Positions 53,933 to 62,040 of a stretch of 64,000 bases of DNA are shown in pieces; the first letter of the stretch is position 1, and each line of letters begins with the position of its first letter. Origin of the DNA: Prosthecobacter vanneervenii. Its GTDB lineage: Bacteria; Verrucomicrobiota; Verrucomicrobiia; Verrucomicrobiales; Verrucomicrobiaceae. The DNA is taken from assembly GCF_014203095.1 (NCBI RefSeq), contig NZ_JACHIG010000007.1:248001-312000 (forward strand), in the 5' to 3' direction. A program made the translations under genes and the position numbers. The notes below the pieces were generated by a model. That model worked only from the letters and a program-made list of their open reading frames with translations, made no database searches and was not told the DNA's origin.

Positions 53933-54904
53933 ATGAGACTGCACCTCCTTGCACTGATTGTCGCTTCCTTTGCCTGTTGTCTGCACGCGCAGCAGCTGGA
54001 TGCCGAAATCCGCCACGTCACCATCTGGAGCGACGGCACCCGCATGGCGGGGGACTTGTATGTGCCGCGTGATCTCAAAGAAGGCGAAAAGCGTGCCACC
54101 GTGCTCTTCTGTGCCGGAACCGGTGGTGTCAAGAAGGGCAACGGAGCCCTCTACGCCAAACGCTTTGTCAAAGAGGGCTTCGTCGTGCTCGCGTTCGACT
54201 ATCGCGGCTGGGGAGAGAGCGACTGCAAGCTCACGCTTCCTGAACCCATGCCCAAAGCGGACGCCGACGGCACGGTCACGGTTAAAGCCCGGCCCGTGCG
54301 CTGGCAGATGGACATGGCAGACCAGACGCTCGACATCCGCTGCGCCATCAGCTTCCTCATGGGCGAGCCCTGTGTGGACAAGGAGCGCATCGGGTTGTTT
54401 GGCACGAGCTATGGCGGTGGTTTGGTGGTCTGGGTGGCAGGAAATGACCCGAGAGTGAAATGTGTCGTCTCCCAGGTGCCCGGCATGGGCGGCGGCCGCC
54501 CGCAGTCAGCTCAGAAGTATGCCAACGACCTCGCGGTGAAACAGGCACGTGGCGAGACGGAGCCCGTGCCGATCGAAACCGGGAAGCTTGGCGGTAAAAT
54601 GGCCGTTTATGCGCAGATGCGCGCCAATCCCGCCAAGGGGCTTGGTTATAATGCGGTTGAAGCCGCTGGAAAAATCAGCGCGCCCACGATGATCATCGTG
54701 GCCGAAAAGGAGGAGCTCATGAGCAATGAGGAAAATGGCCGCCGCGCCTTCCAGCTCCTGCAGAAAAACCTCGTGAAGAGTGAATACCACGTGCTCGAAG
54801 GCATCGGCCATTACGGCGTGTACAAGGAGAAGTTTGAAGAAGCCACCAAGCTGGCATCTGATTGGTTTCATCTGCATCTGGACGCACAGCTCAGAACTCC
54901 GTGA
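53933..54904 (+). CDS. Secreted alpha/beta hydrolase (dienelactone-hydrolase/S9-like)
   Basis: The 323-residue product has a signal peptide (MRLHLLALIVASFACCLHA). The hydrolase core shows RATVLFCAGTGGVKKG (oxyanion region), FDYRGWGESD, and the nucleophile elbow GTSYGGG with Ser159. APTMIIVAEKEEL carries the acidic-residue region, and the active-site His is in EGIGHYGVY. It should cleave an ester or peptide-like bond outside the cytoplasm; the substrate is unknown. It sits 48 bases behind the DUF1549/DUF1553 gene in the same direction and probably belongs to the same transcript. Confidence 0.88.
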   Translation: MRLHLLALIVASFACCLHAQQLDAEIRHVTIWSDGTRMAGDLYVPRDLKEGEKRATVLFCAGTGGVKKGNGALYAKRFVKEGFVVLAFDYRGWGESDCKLTLPEPMPKADADGTVTVKARPVRWQMDMADQTLDIRCAISFLMGEPCVDKERIGLFGTSYGGGLVVWVAGNDPRVKCVVSQVPGMGGGRPQSAQKYANDLAVKQARGETEPVPIETGKLGGKMAVYAQMRANPAKGLGYNAVEAAGKISAPTMIIVAEKEELMSNEENGRRAFQLLQKNLVKSEYHVLEGIGHYGVYKEKFEEATKLASDWFHLHLDAQLRTP

Positions 54905-55044
54905 ATTTCCAGGCAGCCTGCTGATTCCTGAGGCGCTAGATTGTTTGTTTGACTCTGCTGCGCCTGCATCTGAAAAAGCCGCCTTGCTGCATCGAGGTGC
55001 AACATGCGCTCCCGCCGCTCCGTGATTCTCTTTTCTTTCCCTTT

Positions 55045-56694
55045 ATGACCTGGTCTCAAAACTACGACCCTCTTGGCAATCTGGTGCTCTCGTCGCTGGT
55101 GGCCGCATTGCCTGTGGTGACGCTGCTCGGCCTGCTGGCCTTCTGGCATGTGCGGGCGCACATCGCAGCCTTTGCGGGTCTGGTCATGGCATTGCTAGTG
55201 GCGGTCTTTGTCTTTCACATGCCAGCACAGCTGGCGCTCACCGCCAGCGGACTGGGAGCGGTGTTTGGCCTTTTTCCCATTGGCTGGATCGTGCTGAATG
55301 CCATCTTCATCTATCAGATCTCGGTGGAGACGGGGCAGTTTGAGGTGCTGAAAAAGCAGATTGCCGGACTGGCCGGAGACAAGCGCATCCAGGCGCTGCT
55401 GATCGCGTTTGCCTTTGGTGCCTTCGTCGAGGGCTGTGCGGGCTTTGGTGCACCTGTGGCCATCACAGGTGCGATGCTGATCGGTCTGGGCTTCAAACCG
55501 CTGGAGGCGGCCAAGCTCGCGCTCATCGGCAACACCGCCCCGGTGGCGTTTGGCTCTCTCGGCATCCCGCTCACCACGCTCTCGGATGTCACCGGTCTGG
55601 ATCTCCATGTCCTCAGTGCCATCGTGGGTCTGCATTTGACGATCTTTTCCTTCATCGTGCCGTTTTGGCTGGTGGCGGCGCAGGTGGGCTGGCGTGGCAT
55701 GGTGGAGGTCTGGCCCGCCTGTCTGGTCTGTGGCGGCACCTTCGGCACCGTGCAGTTTCTGGTTTCCAACTTCCATGGCCCATGGCTCGTGGACATCGCC
55801 GCAGGGCTGCTTTCGATGGCTGCCATGGTGATCTTGCTGCGTTTCTGGAGGCCGCGCTCTTCTGCATCTGAAAACCAGCAGGTGGTGAAAAGCGAGCGCC
55901 CCTTCCGTGCATGGACACCGTGGATCATGCTTTCCATTTTTGTGGGCTTGTGGACCACGCCGTTCGCAAAAGAGATGCTCAATGGCTACAGGCCAGGCAC
56001 CAAGCCCCACAGCACCTGGCAGGCCCCGATCACGCCAGTGGCGCCGCTGCATCTGTCGGTGCAGAAGATGCCGCCCGTGGTGCCCAAGCCCGAGCCTGAG
56101 AAAGCCGCCTTCACCTTCAACTACCTCTCCGCCACCGGCACTGCACTGCTGCTGGCGGGCACGGTTTCCGGCCTGCTGCTCGGCGTCAGTCTTTCGTCCC
56201 TTGTCGGGATTTATCTTCGTTGCCTGTGGCGCGTGCGCACCTCGCTGCTCACCATCGCACTGATGCTCGCGCTGGGATACACCACGCGGTATTCGGGCAC
56301 AGATACCACGATGGGACTCATGCTGGCTGGCACGGGCGTGCTTTTTCCGTTTTTCTCCCCGCTCATCGGCTGGCTCGGCGTGGCACTCACAGGCAGCGAT
56401 ACGTCCTCCAATGTGCTTTTTGGCAATCTGCAGCAGGTCACCGCACAGCAGCTGCACCTCTCACCTCCGCTCATGGTGGCTGCGAACAGCTCCGGCGGTG
56501 TGATGGGGAAAATGATCGACGCGCAGAGCATCGTGGTGGCCAGCGTGGCCACGGGAGGTCATCCGGGCAGCCCCGATGCAGGCACCGTGCTGCGTGCGGT
56601 CTTCTGGCACAGCATCGCTCTGGCGGTGCTGATGGGCCTGCTGGTCATGGTGCAGTCCTACTGGATGCCATGGACCATCGCAGGGCCCAGATGA
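55045..56694 (+). CDS. lctP: L-lactate/glycolate permease family transporter (LctP-type)
   Basis: The start at 55045 gives [22 protein letters not shown], the typical LctP N-terminus. The 549-residue protein is highly hydrophobic with about 12-14 helices. Family motifs include [56 protein letters not shown] and [19 protein letters not shown]. LctP proteins import L-lactate, D-lactate or glycolate with protons. It follows the secreted hydrolase by 140 bases, so it may take up a hydroxy acid released outside. It ends eight bases from the convergent YHYH gene. Confidence 0.92.
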   Translation: MTWSQNYDPLGNLVLSSLVAALPVVTLLGLLAFWHVRAHIAAFAGLVMALLVAVFVFHMPAQLALTASGLGAVFGLFPIGWIVLNAIFIYQISVETGQFEVLKKQIAGLAGDKRIQALLIAFAFGAFVEGCAGFGAPVAITGAMLIGLGFKPLEAAKLALIGNTAPVAFGSLGIPLTTLSDVTGLDLHVLSAIVGLHLTIFSFIVPFWLVAAQVGWRGMVEVWPACLVCGGTFGTVQFLVSNFHGPWLVDIAAGLLSMAAMVILLRFWRPRSSASENQQVVKSERPFRAWTPWIMLSIFVGLWTTPFAKEMLNGYRPGTKPHSTWQAPITPVAPLHLSVQKMPPVVPKPEPEKAAFTFNYLSATGTALLLAGTVSGLLLGVSLSSLVGIYLRCLWRVRTSLLTIALMLALGYTTRYSGTDTTMGLMLAGTGVLFPFFSPLIGWLGVALTGSDTSSNVLFGNLQQVTAQQLHLSPPLMVAANSSGGVMGKMIDAQSIVVASVATGGHPGSPDAGTVLRAVFWHSIALAVLMGLLVMVQSYWMPWTIAGPR

Positions 56695-56702
56695 TTTGCG
56701 CG

Positions 56703-58775
56703 TCAGTTGATCGTCAGCGCACCTGTCATCGTGTAGGTCGGATTGGGATTGAATGTGACCACGATGTTCTGCGCTCCAGTGGAGGCGCCGGCTGGTATCA
56801 CAAAGGTGGCGATCACCGTGCCCTGCGCCGGACGGGAGATGCTGGTGCCGCTAATGCTTCCTGCCAGCGTGACACTGGTGGGGATGAGATTGGCGGGCGG
56901 CTGCGGTGGAGTCGTCGGCAGGGTGATGGTCACAGTCACGGTAGTGCCGCGCGTCACCGTGCCACCAGGTGCATTGGCGGTGCCGCTGCCTGAGGCACTG
57001 GTGGTGAAGGTGGTGTCGGCCCCATAGGTGGTGCCCAGGCTGTTCACGCCTTTGACGCGATAATGGTAGGTGGTGCTGTTGCTGAGGCCGCTGATGGCAG
57101 CGCTCACGCTCGTGGCAGTGCTGCCAGTCACGGGCGACTGGGAGGCGGTGGCGGTGCTGCCGTAGCTGGTGTCGAGACCGTATTCAAAGGTCACGGTGGT
57201 GCTGGAGCTGTTGGGATTGACACTGCCATTCAGTGTTGCGGATGTGCTTCCTACTCCTGAGGCGGCGCTGGTTGTCACACTCGGCGCGGAGGGCGGGGCG
57301 GTGTAGTTGAAGCCGGTGCTGTCAAAGCTGGCGAGCGCCGCTGCGCGGGTGATCCGGTAAAAGCGGCGGCCGTTTCCCGCGCCGCCAGTGTCGGTGCTCT
57401 GGCCGTTGGCGCTTCCGTTGAGTGTGCCTGAGGCGACGGTGCTCCAGGTGGTGACGTCCGGGCTGCTCTGCACGGTGTAGTTTCCACCTTCGATGCCGCT
57501 CCAGCTGATGGTGACATCGCTGCCGCTGATGGCGGGCGAATTCAGCGTGTCCGTTTTATTCGGGCCGCCGCGCCAGTAGGTCGTCACGGTTTCGGTGATG
57601 CTCGTGACCGCGCCGCCCGTAGGGCTGCCGTAGTACTGACGCCCGGTGGTGTAGGGGTAGAGGGGCGTGCCGTCGGATTTGATGGTGGTGAAGTAGGCCC
57701 AGGTGCCGGAGGGGTATTCCGGAGTCACACAGAAGCGCACATTCTGCTCATTGAGGTCAAAATCGCGCACGGTCGAGCCCGTGGTCTGCACTTGGCCCAG
57801 ATCGCCACGATAGTCGAAATCCTCGATGTAGTGGCCAAGCGCGTAGGTGGTGTTTACAGCAGGACCGTACTGCGAGCTGGTGAGCGTGGTTTTTCCCTGG
57901 ATGCGTTGGGCCCAGAGAGGCAGGACCTGGCGCACGGTGATGGCGGTGGTGCCATTGGTCCCATCCCTCAAAGTGAAACCGGAAACCATGCGGCGTACTC
58001 CGCTGGCGGCGTTGGTGGGGTCCGAGTAACCGTAGGGACCGTAGATGGGCAGCCCGTCCGCCGCCCAGGAGAGGATGGGCGAGTGTTTGGTCGGCGTGGC
58101 GGCACTCTCGGTGTAGGTGTTGGTGGCGGCATTGTAGTCCACATGGTCGCCGAGCTGATAGCGCAGAGCGATAGGGTGCGCGTGGTAGTGGTAGTTGTTG
58201 CCAGCCTGATGAGCCAGCGCCGGGTCAAAGGTCACGCCTTCATTGAACCAGCCATCGCGGTTCCAAATGCCGTCGCCTGTCAGGCCGTTGGTCGGGGTGG
58301 CATCGGTGGCGCTGGCGTTCACATAGGAGAAAGCATCGCGGGAGTCGAACATGGACACCCCATTGACCATGCGGCCTGTGGCCCCCAGGCCGGTGCTGGT
58401 CTTGGTGCCCGGGATCGTGGGAGAACGTGGAATGCGGTAGATCGTGGCTGTATTGGAGGGAAAATTGGGGAAGTTGGTGGTCTTTGCCGAATCAATGTAC
58501 CATGGCCCCATGATGTGGGAGGCCAGCCCCGTGGTGCGGATGTACACCCAGCTGCTGGAGTAGCTGATCTCACTGACATCGGCGTAGGTCGGGCTGGACT
58601 GCGTGCCCGAGCCGCGGCTCCAGGTGGTGGAGGTGGTGCCTGTGGTCTGATCTGCCGTGCTTTGATAGATGCGGGCGTATTGTCCGGAATTGGCGGTGAA
58701 CCAGGAGGTAAGCTGTGGGTCTGCATGCAGCGGGCTGGCCGAAAGCAGCAGGAGCAGGAGGAGGCGCGTCTTCAT
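56703..58775 (-). CDS. Secreted YHYH-domain protein with fibronectin-III-like C-terminus
   Basis: The start at 58775 (MKTRLLLLLLLSASPLHADP) gives a signal peptide and 690 residues. The central part matches the YHYH domain family: GVTFDPALAHQAGNNYHYH, HPIALRYQLGDHVDY, SPILSWAADGLPIYGPYGY and, later, FCVTPEYPSGTWAYF. A PSPDVTTW-type anchor segment and an FN3-like domain (SVTTSAASGVGSTSATLNGS to YHYRVKGVNSLG) follow, then a beta-rich tail. YHYH proteins are secreted and poorly characterised; the His/Tyr cluster suggests metal binding. No sorting signal was recognised at the C-terminus. Confidence 0.85.
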   Translation of the reverse strand: MKTRLLLLLLLSASPLHADPQLTSWFTANSGQYARIYQSTADQTTGTTSTTWSRGSGTQSSPTYADVSEISYSSSWVYIRTTGLASHIMGPWYIDSAKTTNFPNFPSNTATIYRIPRSPTIPGTKTSTGLGATGRMVNGVSMFDSRDAFSYVNASATDATPTNGLTGDGIWNRDGWFNEGVTFDPALAHQAGNNYHYHAHPIALRYQLGDHVDYNAATNTYTESAATPTKHSPILSWAADGLPIYGPYGYSDPTNAASGVRRMVSGFTLRDGTNGTTAITVRQVLPLWAQRIQGKTTLTSSQYGPAVNTTYALGHYIEDFDYRGDLGQVQTTGSTVRDFDLNEQNVRFCVTPEYPSGTWAYFTTIKSDGTPLYPYTTGRQYYGSPTGGAVTSITETVTTYWRGGPNKTDTLNSPAISGSDVTISWSGIEGGNYTVQSSPDVTTWSTVASGTLNGSANGQSTDTGGAGNGRRFYRITRAAALASFDSTGFNYTAPPSAPSVTTSAASGVGSTSATLNGSVNPNSSSTTVTFEYGLDTSYGSTATASQSPVTGSTATSVSAAISGLSNSTTYHYRVKGVNSLGTTYGADTTFTTSASGSGTANAPGGTVTRGTTVTVTITLPTTPPQPPANLIPTSVTLAGSISGTSISRPAQGTVIATFVIPAGASTGAQNIVVTFNPNPTYTMTGALTIN

Positions 58776-58836
58776 GGCGGGGAGGTGGTTGTCGCCAGAT
58801 TTATGCGGCGGAAGATGAACGAACGAGGAGTGTCGG

Positions 58837-58854
58837 GATAAATTCGCATTTATC
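58837..58854 (-). repeat. Small hairpin with GCGA tetraloop after the MFS gene
   Basis: Read on the reverse strand, GATAAAT and ATTTATC form a perfect stem around GCGA, a GNRA-type loop. It lies 15 bases after the MFS stop codon. The AT stem and absence of a T-tract make it a poor intrinsic terminator. Confidence 0.45.
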
Positions 58855-58869
58855 TGCCCTTGCATGCCT

Positions 58870-60456
58870 CTACGGCTTCATGTCCCGCAGGTTGACCATG
58901 AGGAGGTGCTTCACGCGAGGCGGTTCCGCTCCTTTGTGAAAGCTCTGCACCGCCTGCTCGATCCGCTGATCCTCCATGGTGGCACGTTCATGCTGCCGCA
59001 GATGCTCGGCCCAGGAGCCGACGAGGAAGGTTTCGCGGAAATGCGTGGGATCTTCCAGATCTGCAAAGAGAGAGCAGCGAAAGGCGCCATCGCGCAGCCT
59101 GACCTCGCGCAGATGCAGCATGGCGGCTCGAAAGGCCGGGGCGTCTTTCGGGTCGATATGATACTCGATGGTGATGAGCACCGGGCCGTCGCTGGGGGCG
59201 GGCTCGGTGGTCAAGGCACTGTGAGGCAGCATGTGGTTGGAGGGATTGAGGTCCAGCTTTTCCACGTGGCTGATGGGCAGCAGACGTGCGAGCAGCGCGC
59301 TGATGAGCAGGCAGCCCGCCGCGATGCCGAGGGTGATGGGCGCATTCAGCTGGCTGGTGAGCTGGCCCCAGGTGAGCGCGCCGATGGCAAAGGCACCCTG
59401 CATCACCACCATATAGATGGCGGAGCTGCGCGCGCGCACCCAATTGGGGAAGACGCTTTGGGAGGCGACGCTGAAGGTGTTCATGCCGCTGATCCACGCC
59501 GCGCCTGTGACGACCAGCACGAGCCCCATGGCGATCTTTCCAGGCACCAGCGCCAGGATGCCTGTCATCGCGGCAGACACGATGCTGGCAGCAAAAAGCA
59601 CATGATCGAATGAAAAGCGCTCTCGCAGTCGCGGCAGCCACAGCACGGCCATGAGGATGGCACCGCCGCCGTAGCAGCCCATGAGAATGCCGAAATCTGC
59701 GGCAGCCCACTGGCGCGAATGAACGATGACCGGCAGCAGCACCACGGGCGCGACGGCGGCAAACATGTGGATGCCGCCCCGGCAGAGCACTGCCTGCATG
59801 GCGCGGGCATGGCGGGCGTAGCGGAGGGCGGCAGCCATGGCACCGAGCATCTGCTCCTGCTGCGCACTGCGCGGCGTGGCGATGTAGCTGCCCGTGCACA
59901 TCACCGCGATCACCGCGATGAAGGAGAGCGCATTCAGTGCAAACACGGGTGCCGGGCCCACGGCTGCGAGCAGCAGACCGCCAAGGATGGGCCCCAGAGA
60001 GCGTGCGATGTTGTAGCCCACCCCGTTGAGCGCGATCGCGCCTGAAAGCTGCTCTCTGCCCACCACCTCCGGAATCAGCGCCTGCCATGCGGGCATGGTG
60101 AAGGCGGATGCCACGCCAAGCTGGAATGTGGCCAGCAGCAGCAGGGTCTGCGTCAGCGCGCCATACCATGCCAGCAGCGCCATGCCTGCGGCGGTGAGAA
60201 GAGCGCCTGTCTGCGCGAAGAGAATGAGCCTGCGGCGGTCCACCAGATCTGCCATGGCTCCAGCGGGCAGGGCCAGCAGGAAGAGCGGCAGGCTGGACAT
60301 CGTCTGCATCAAGGAGACGAGGTACGGCGAGCTCGTCATGGTGGTCATCGTCCACACCGCTGCGGTGTCATTCATCGTGGTGCCGATGTTGGACCCCACG
60401 CTGCCCAGCCACATGGCACGAAAGACACGGTTGCGGAGCGGGGACCAGGCGGACAT
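58870..60456 (-). CDS. MFS transporter (MFS_3 type) with C-terminal ABM-like domain
   Basis: The 528-residue product begins SPLRNRVFRAMWLGSVGSNIG, the usual start of the MFS_3 'transmembrane secretion effector' group, and has about 12 membrane helices through residue ~400 (e.g. LVDRRRLILFAQTGALLTAA in the loop 2-3 region). A soluble tail of about 100 residues (LITIEYHIDPKDAPAFRAAM, REVRLRDGAFRCSLFADLED, FLVGSWAEHLRQHER) resembles the antibiotic-biosynthesis-monooxygenase / ferredoxin-like fold. The family is generally associated with export of small molecules. The cargo is unknown, and the tail may be regulatory. It diverges from the DUF1501 gene. Confidence 0.9.
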   Translation of the reverse strand: MSAWSPLRNRVFRAMWLGSVGSNIGTTMNDTAAVWTMTTMTSSPYLVSLMQTMSSLPLFLLALPAGAMADLVDRRRLILFAQTGALLTAAGMALLAWYGALTQTLLLLATFQLGVASAFTMPAWQALIPEVVGREQLSGAIALNGVGYNIARSLGPILGGLLLAAVGPAPVFALNALSFIAVIAVMCTGSYIATPRSAQQEQMLGAMAAALRYARHARAMQAVLCRGGIHMFAAVAPVVLLPVIVHSRQWAAADFGILMGCYGGGAILMAVLWLPRLRERFSFDHVLFAASIVSAAMTGILALVPGKIAMGLVLVVTGAAWISGMNTFSVASQSVFPNWVRARSSAIYMVVMQGAFAIGALTWGQLTSQLNAPITLGIAAGCLLISALLARLLPISHVEKLDLNPSNHMLPHSALTTEPAPSDGPVLITIEYHIDPKDAPAFRAAMLHLREVRLRDGAFRCSLFADLEDPTHFRETFLVGSWAEHLRQHERATMEDQRIEQAVQSFHKGAEPPRVKHLLMVNLRDMKP

Positions 60457-60579
60457 GGATAACTAGGTAACGTTTTGGCGCGGCTGCGCGACTGTGCAAT
60501 CCGCTTCTCGCCACATCTCGCGCGATTGCGTGACAAAGCCACGCTCGTTCCCGCCGTATTCATGGTTACTTTCCACGCC

Positions 60580-62013
60580 ATGATCACCCGCCGCCAGCTG
60601 CTGCAGACCTCCGGTCAGGGATTTGGCGCGCTCGCGTTTCACTCGCTGGCCGCTGCCGAGACCACGCACCGCTCCCAGGTGGTGCCGCCAAAGGCCAAAC
60701 GCGTGGTGCAGCTTTTCATGGCGGGCGCGGCCAGCCATATCGACCTCTTTGATTACAAGCCCGCCCTGATCAAGCACCACGGTGAAGATGCTGACTTTGG
60801 CGAGCAGGTGGAGGCTTTTCAAAACGGTCTCGGCCCCTGGAAAAAGCCGGTGTGGGACTTCAAGCCCTACGGCCAGAGCGGCAAGATGCTGAGCGATGCC
60901 GTGGCCCCTCTCGGTGCCTGTGCCGATGACATGGCCTTTGTGCACAGCATGGTGGGCAAGACCGGCGTGCACTCGCAAGGCACGCTGCTGCAGGCCACGG
61001 GATTCAACCTGCCCGGCTTTCCAGGCGCGGGCTGCTGGGTGAGCTACGCACTGGGGTCTATCAGCGACAACCTTCCCACCTTCGTCGTGCTGCCGGATCA
61101 TCGAGGCTTTGCCTCGAACGGACCGAAGAACTGGGACAGCGCGTTTTTGCCCTCGCAGCATGCTGGCACGATCATTTATCCCGGCGCTGAGACACCCATT
61201 GCAGACCTGTTTCCGCACAAGGCCGGGCGGTATATCAGCGCAAAGTCAGACCGTGAGGGCTTTGCGCTGCTGGAAAAACTCAACCGCAGGCACCTGACAA
61301 TGCACGAGACGGATTCGCGGCTCGAAAGCCGCATTCAGAGCTACGAACTCGCCGCCAAGATGCAGCTGGCTGCACCGGAGGCACTGGACATCTCCAAAGA
61401 GTCCGACGCCATGAAGGCGATGTATGGCATCCAGGAGCATCGCAAAGTCTGGCCCACCGAGATCAACGCTGAAGAAGAAGCCGACTACATGGGCCGCAAG
61501 TGCCTGGCCGCACGCCGCCTGCTGGAGCGCGGGGTGCGTTTCGTGCAGATCTGGAGCGGCAATGACAACGGCTTCCCAAGACGCAACTGGGACAGCCACG
61601 AAGACGTGGAGCGCGATCACGGTCCCCTCGCCTGGGGCATGGCGAAAGCGGTGTCAGCCTTGATCCTCGACCTGAAACAGCGCGGGCTGTTGGATGAGAC
61701 GATCATTCTCTGTACCACCGAGTTTGGCCGCATGCCCAGCACCCAGGGCGGCAAGGGGAGGGACCACAACCCCTACGTCTTCACCAACTGGCTCTGCGGC
61801 GGCGGTATTCAGGGCGGTGTGACCGTCGGCGAAAGTGACCAGTGGGGCTACAAGCCGCTGGATCGCAGCAATCCCACGACTTGCTACGACATTCACGCCA
61901 CGATGATGCATCTGCTGGGGATTGATCACACGCAGCTAACGTTTCGTCATAATGGCATTGATCGACGGCTGACGGATGTGCACGGGCAGGTGATCAAAGG
62001 GCTCATCACATAA
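60580..62013 (+). CDS. Secreted DUF1501 protein, Tat-type N-terminus
   Basis: I chose ATG 60580 (MITRRQLLQTSGQGFGALAF), which places a twin-arginine-like motif at the N-terminus; in-frame starts at 60475 and 60562 add unrelated residues. The 477-residue protein shows DUF1501 features: RVVQLFMAGAASHIDLFDYK, FVHSMVGKTGVHSQGTLLQ, FPGAGCWVSYALGS, VRFVQIWSGNDNG, WDSHEDVERDHG, TTEFGRMPSTQGGKGRDHNP and THQL-like TQLTFRHNGIDRRLT. The fold is related to the sulfatase/alkaline phosphatase superfamily. It is normally encoded beside a DUF1549/DUF1553 protein; here that partner is at 50942, with three reverse or unrelated genes in between. Confidence 0.9.
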   Translation: MITRRQLLQTSGQGFGALAFHSLAAAETTHRSQVVPPKAKRVVQLFMAGAASHIDLFDYKPALIKHHGEDADFGEQVEAFQNGLGPWKKPVWDFKPYGQSGKMLSDAVAPLGACADDMAFVHSMVGKTGVHSQGTLLQATGFNLPGFPGAGCWVSYALGSISDNLPTFVVLPDHRGFASNGPKNWDSAFLPSQHAGTIIYPGAETPIADLFPHKAGRYISAKSDREGFALLEKLNRRHLTMHETDSRLESRIQSYELAAKMQLAAPEALDISKESDAMKAMYGIQEHRKVWPTEINAEEEADYMGRKCLAARRLLERGVRFVQIWSGNDNGFPRRNWDSHEDVERDHGPLAWGMAKAVSALILDLKQRGLLDETIILCTTEFGRMPSTQGGKGRDHNPYVFTNWLCGGGIQGGVTVGESDQWGYKPLDRSNPTTCYDIHATMMHLLGIDHTQLTFRHNGIDRRLTDVHGQVIKGLIT

Positions 62014-62040
62014 ATTGCCGCCAGTGAGAGTTTCGCGATT

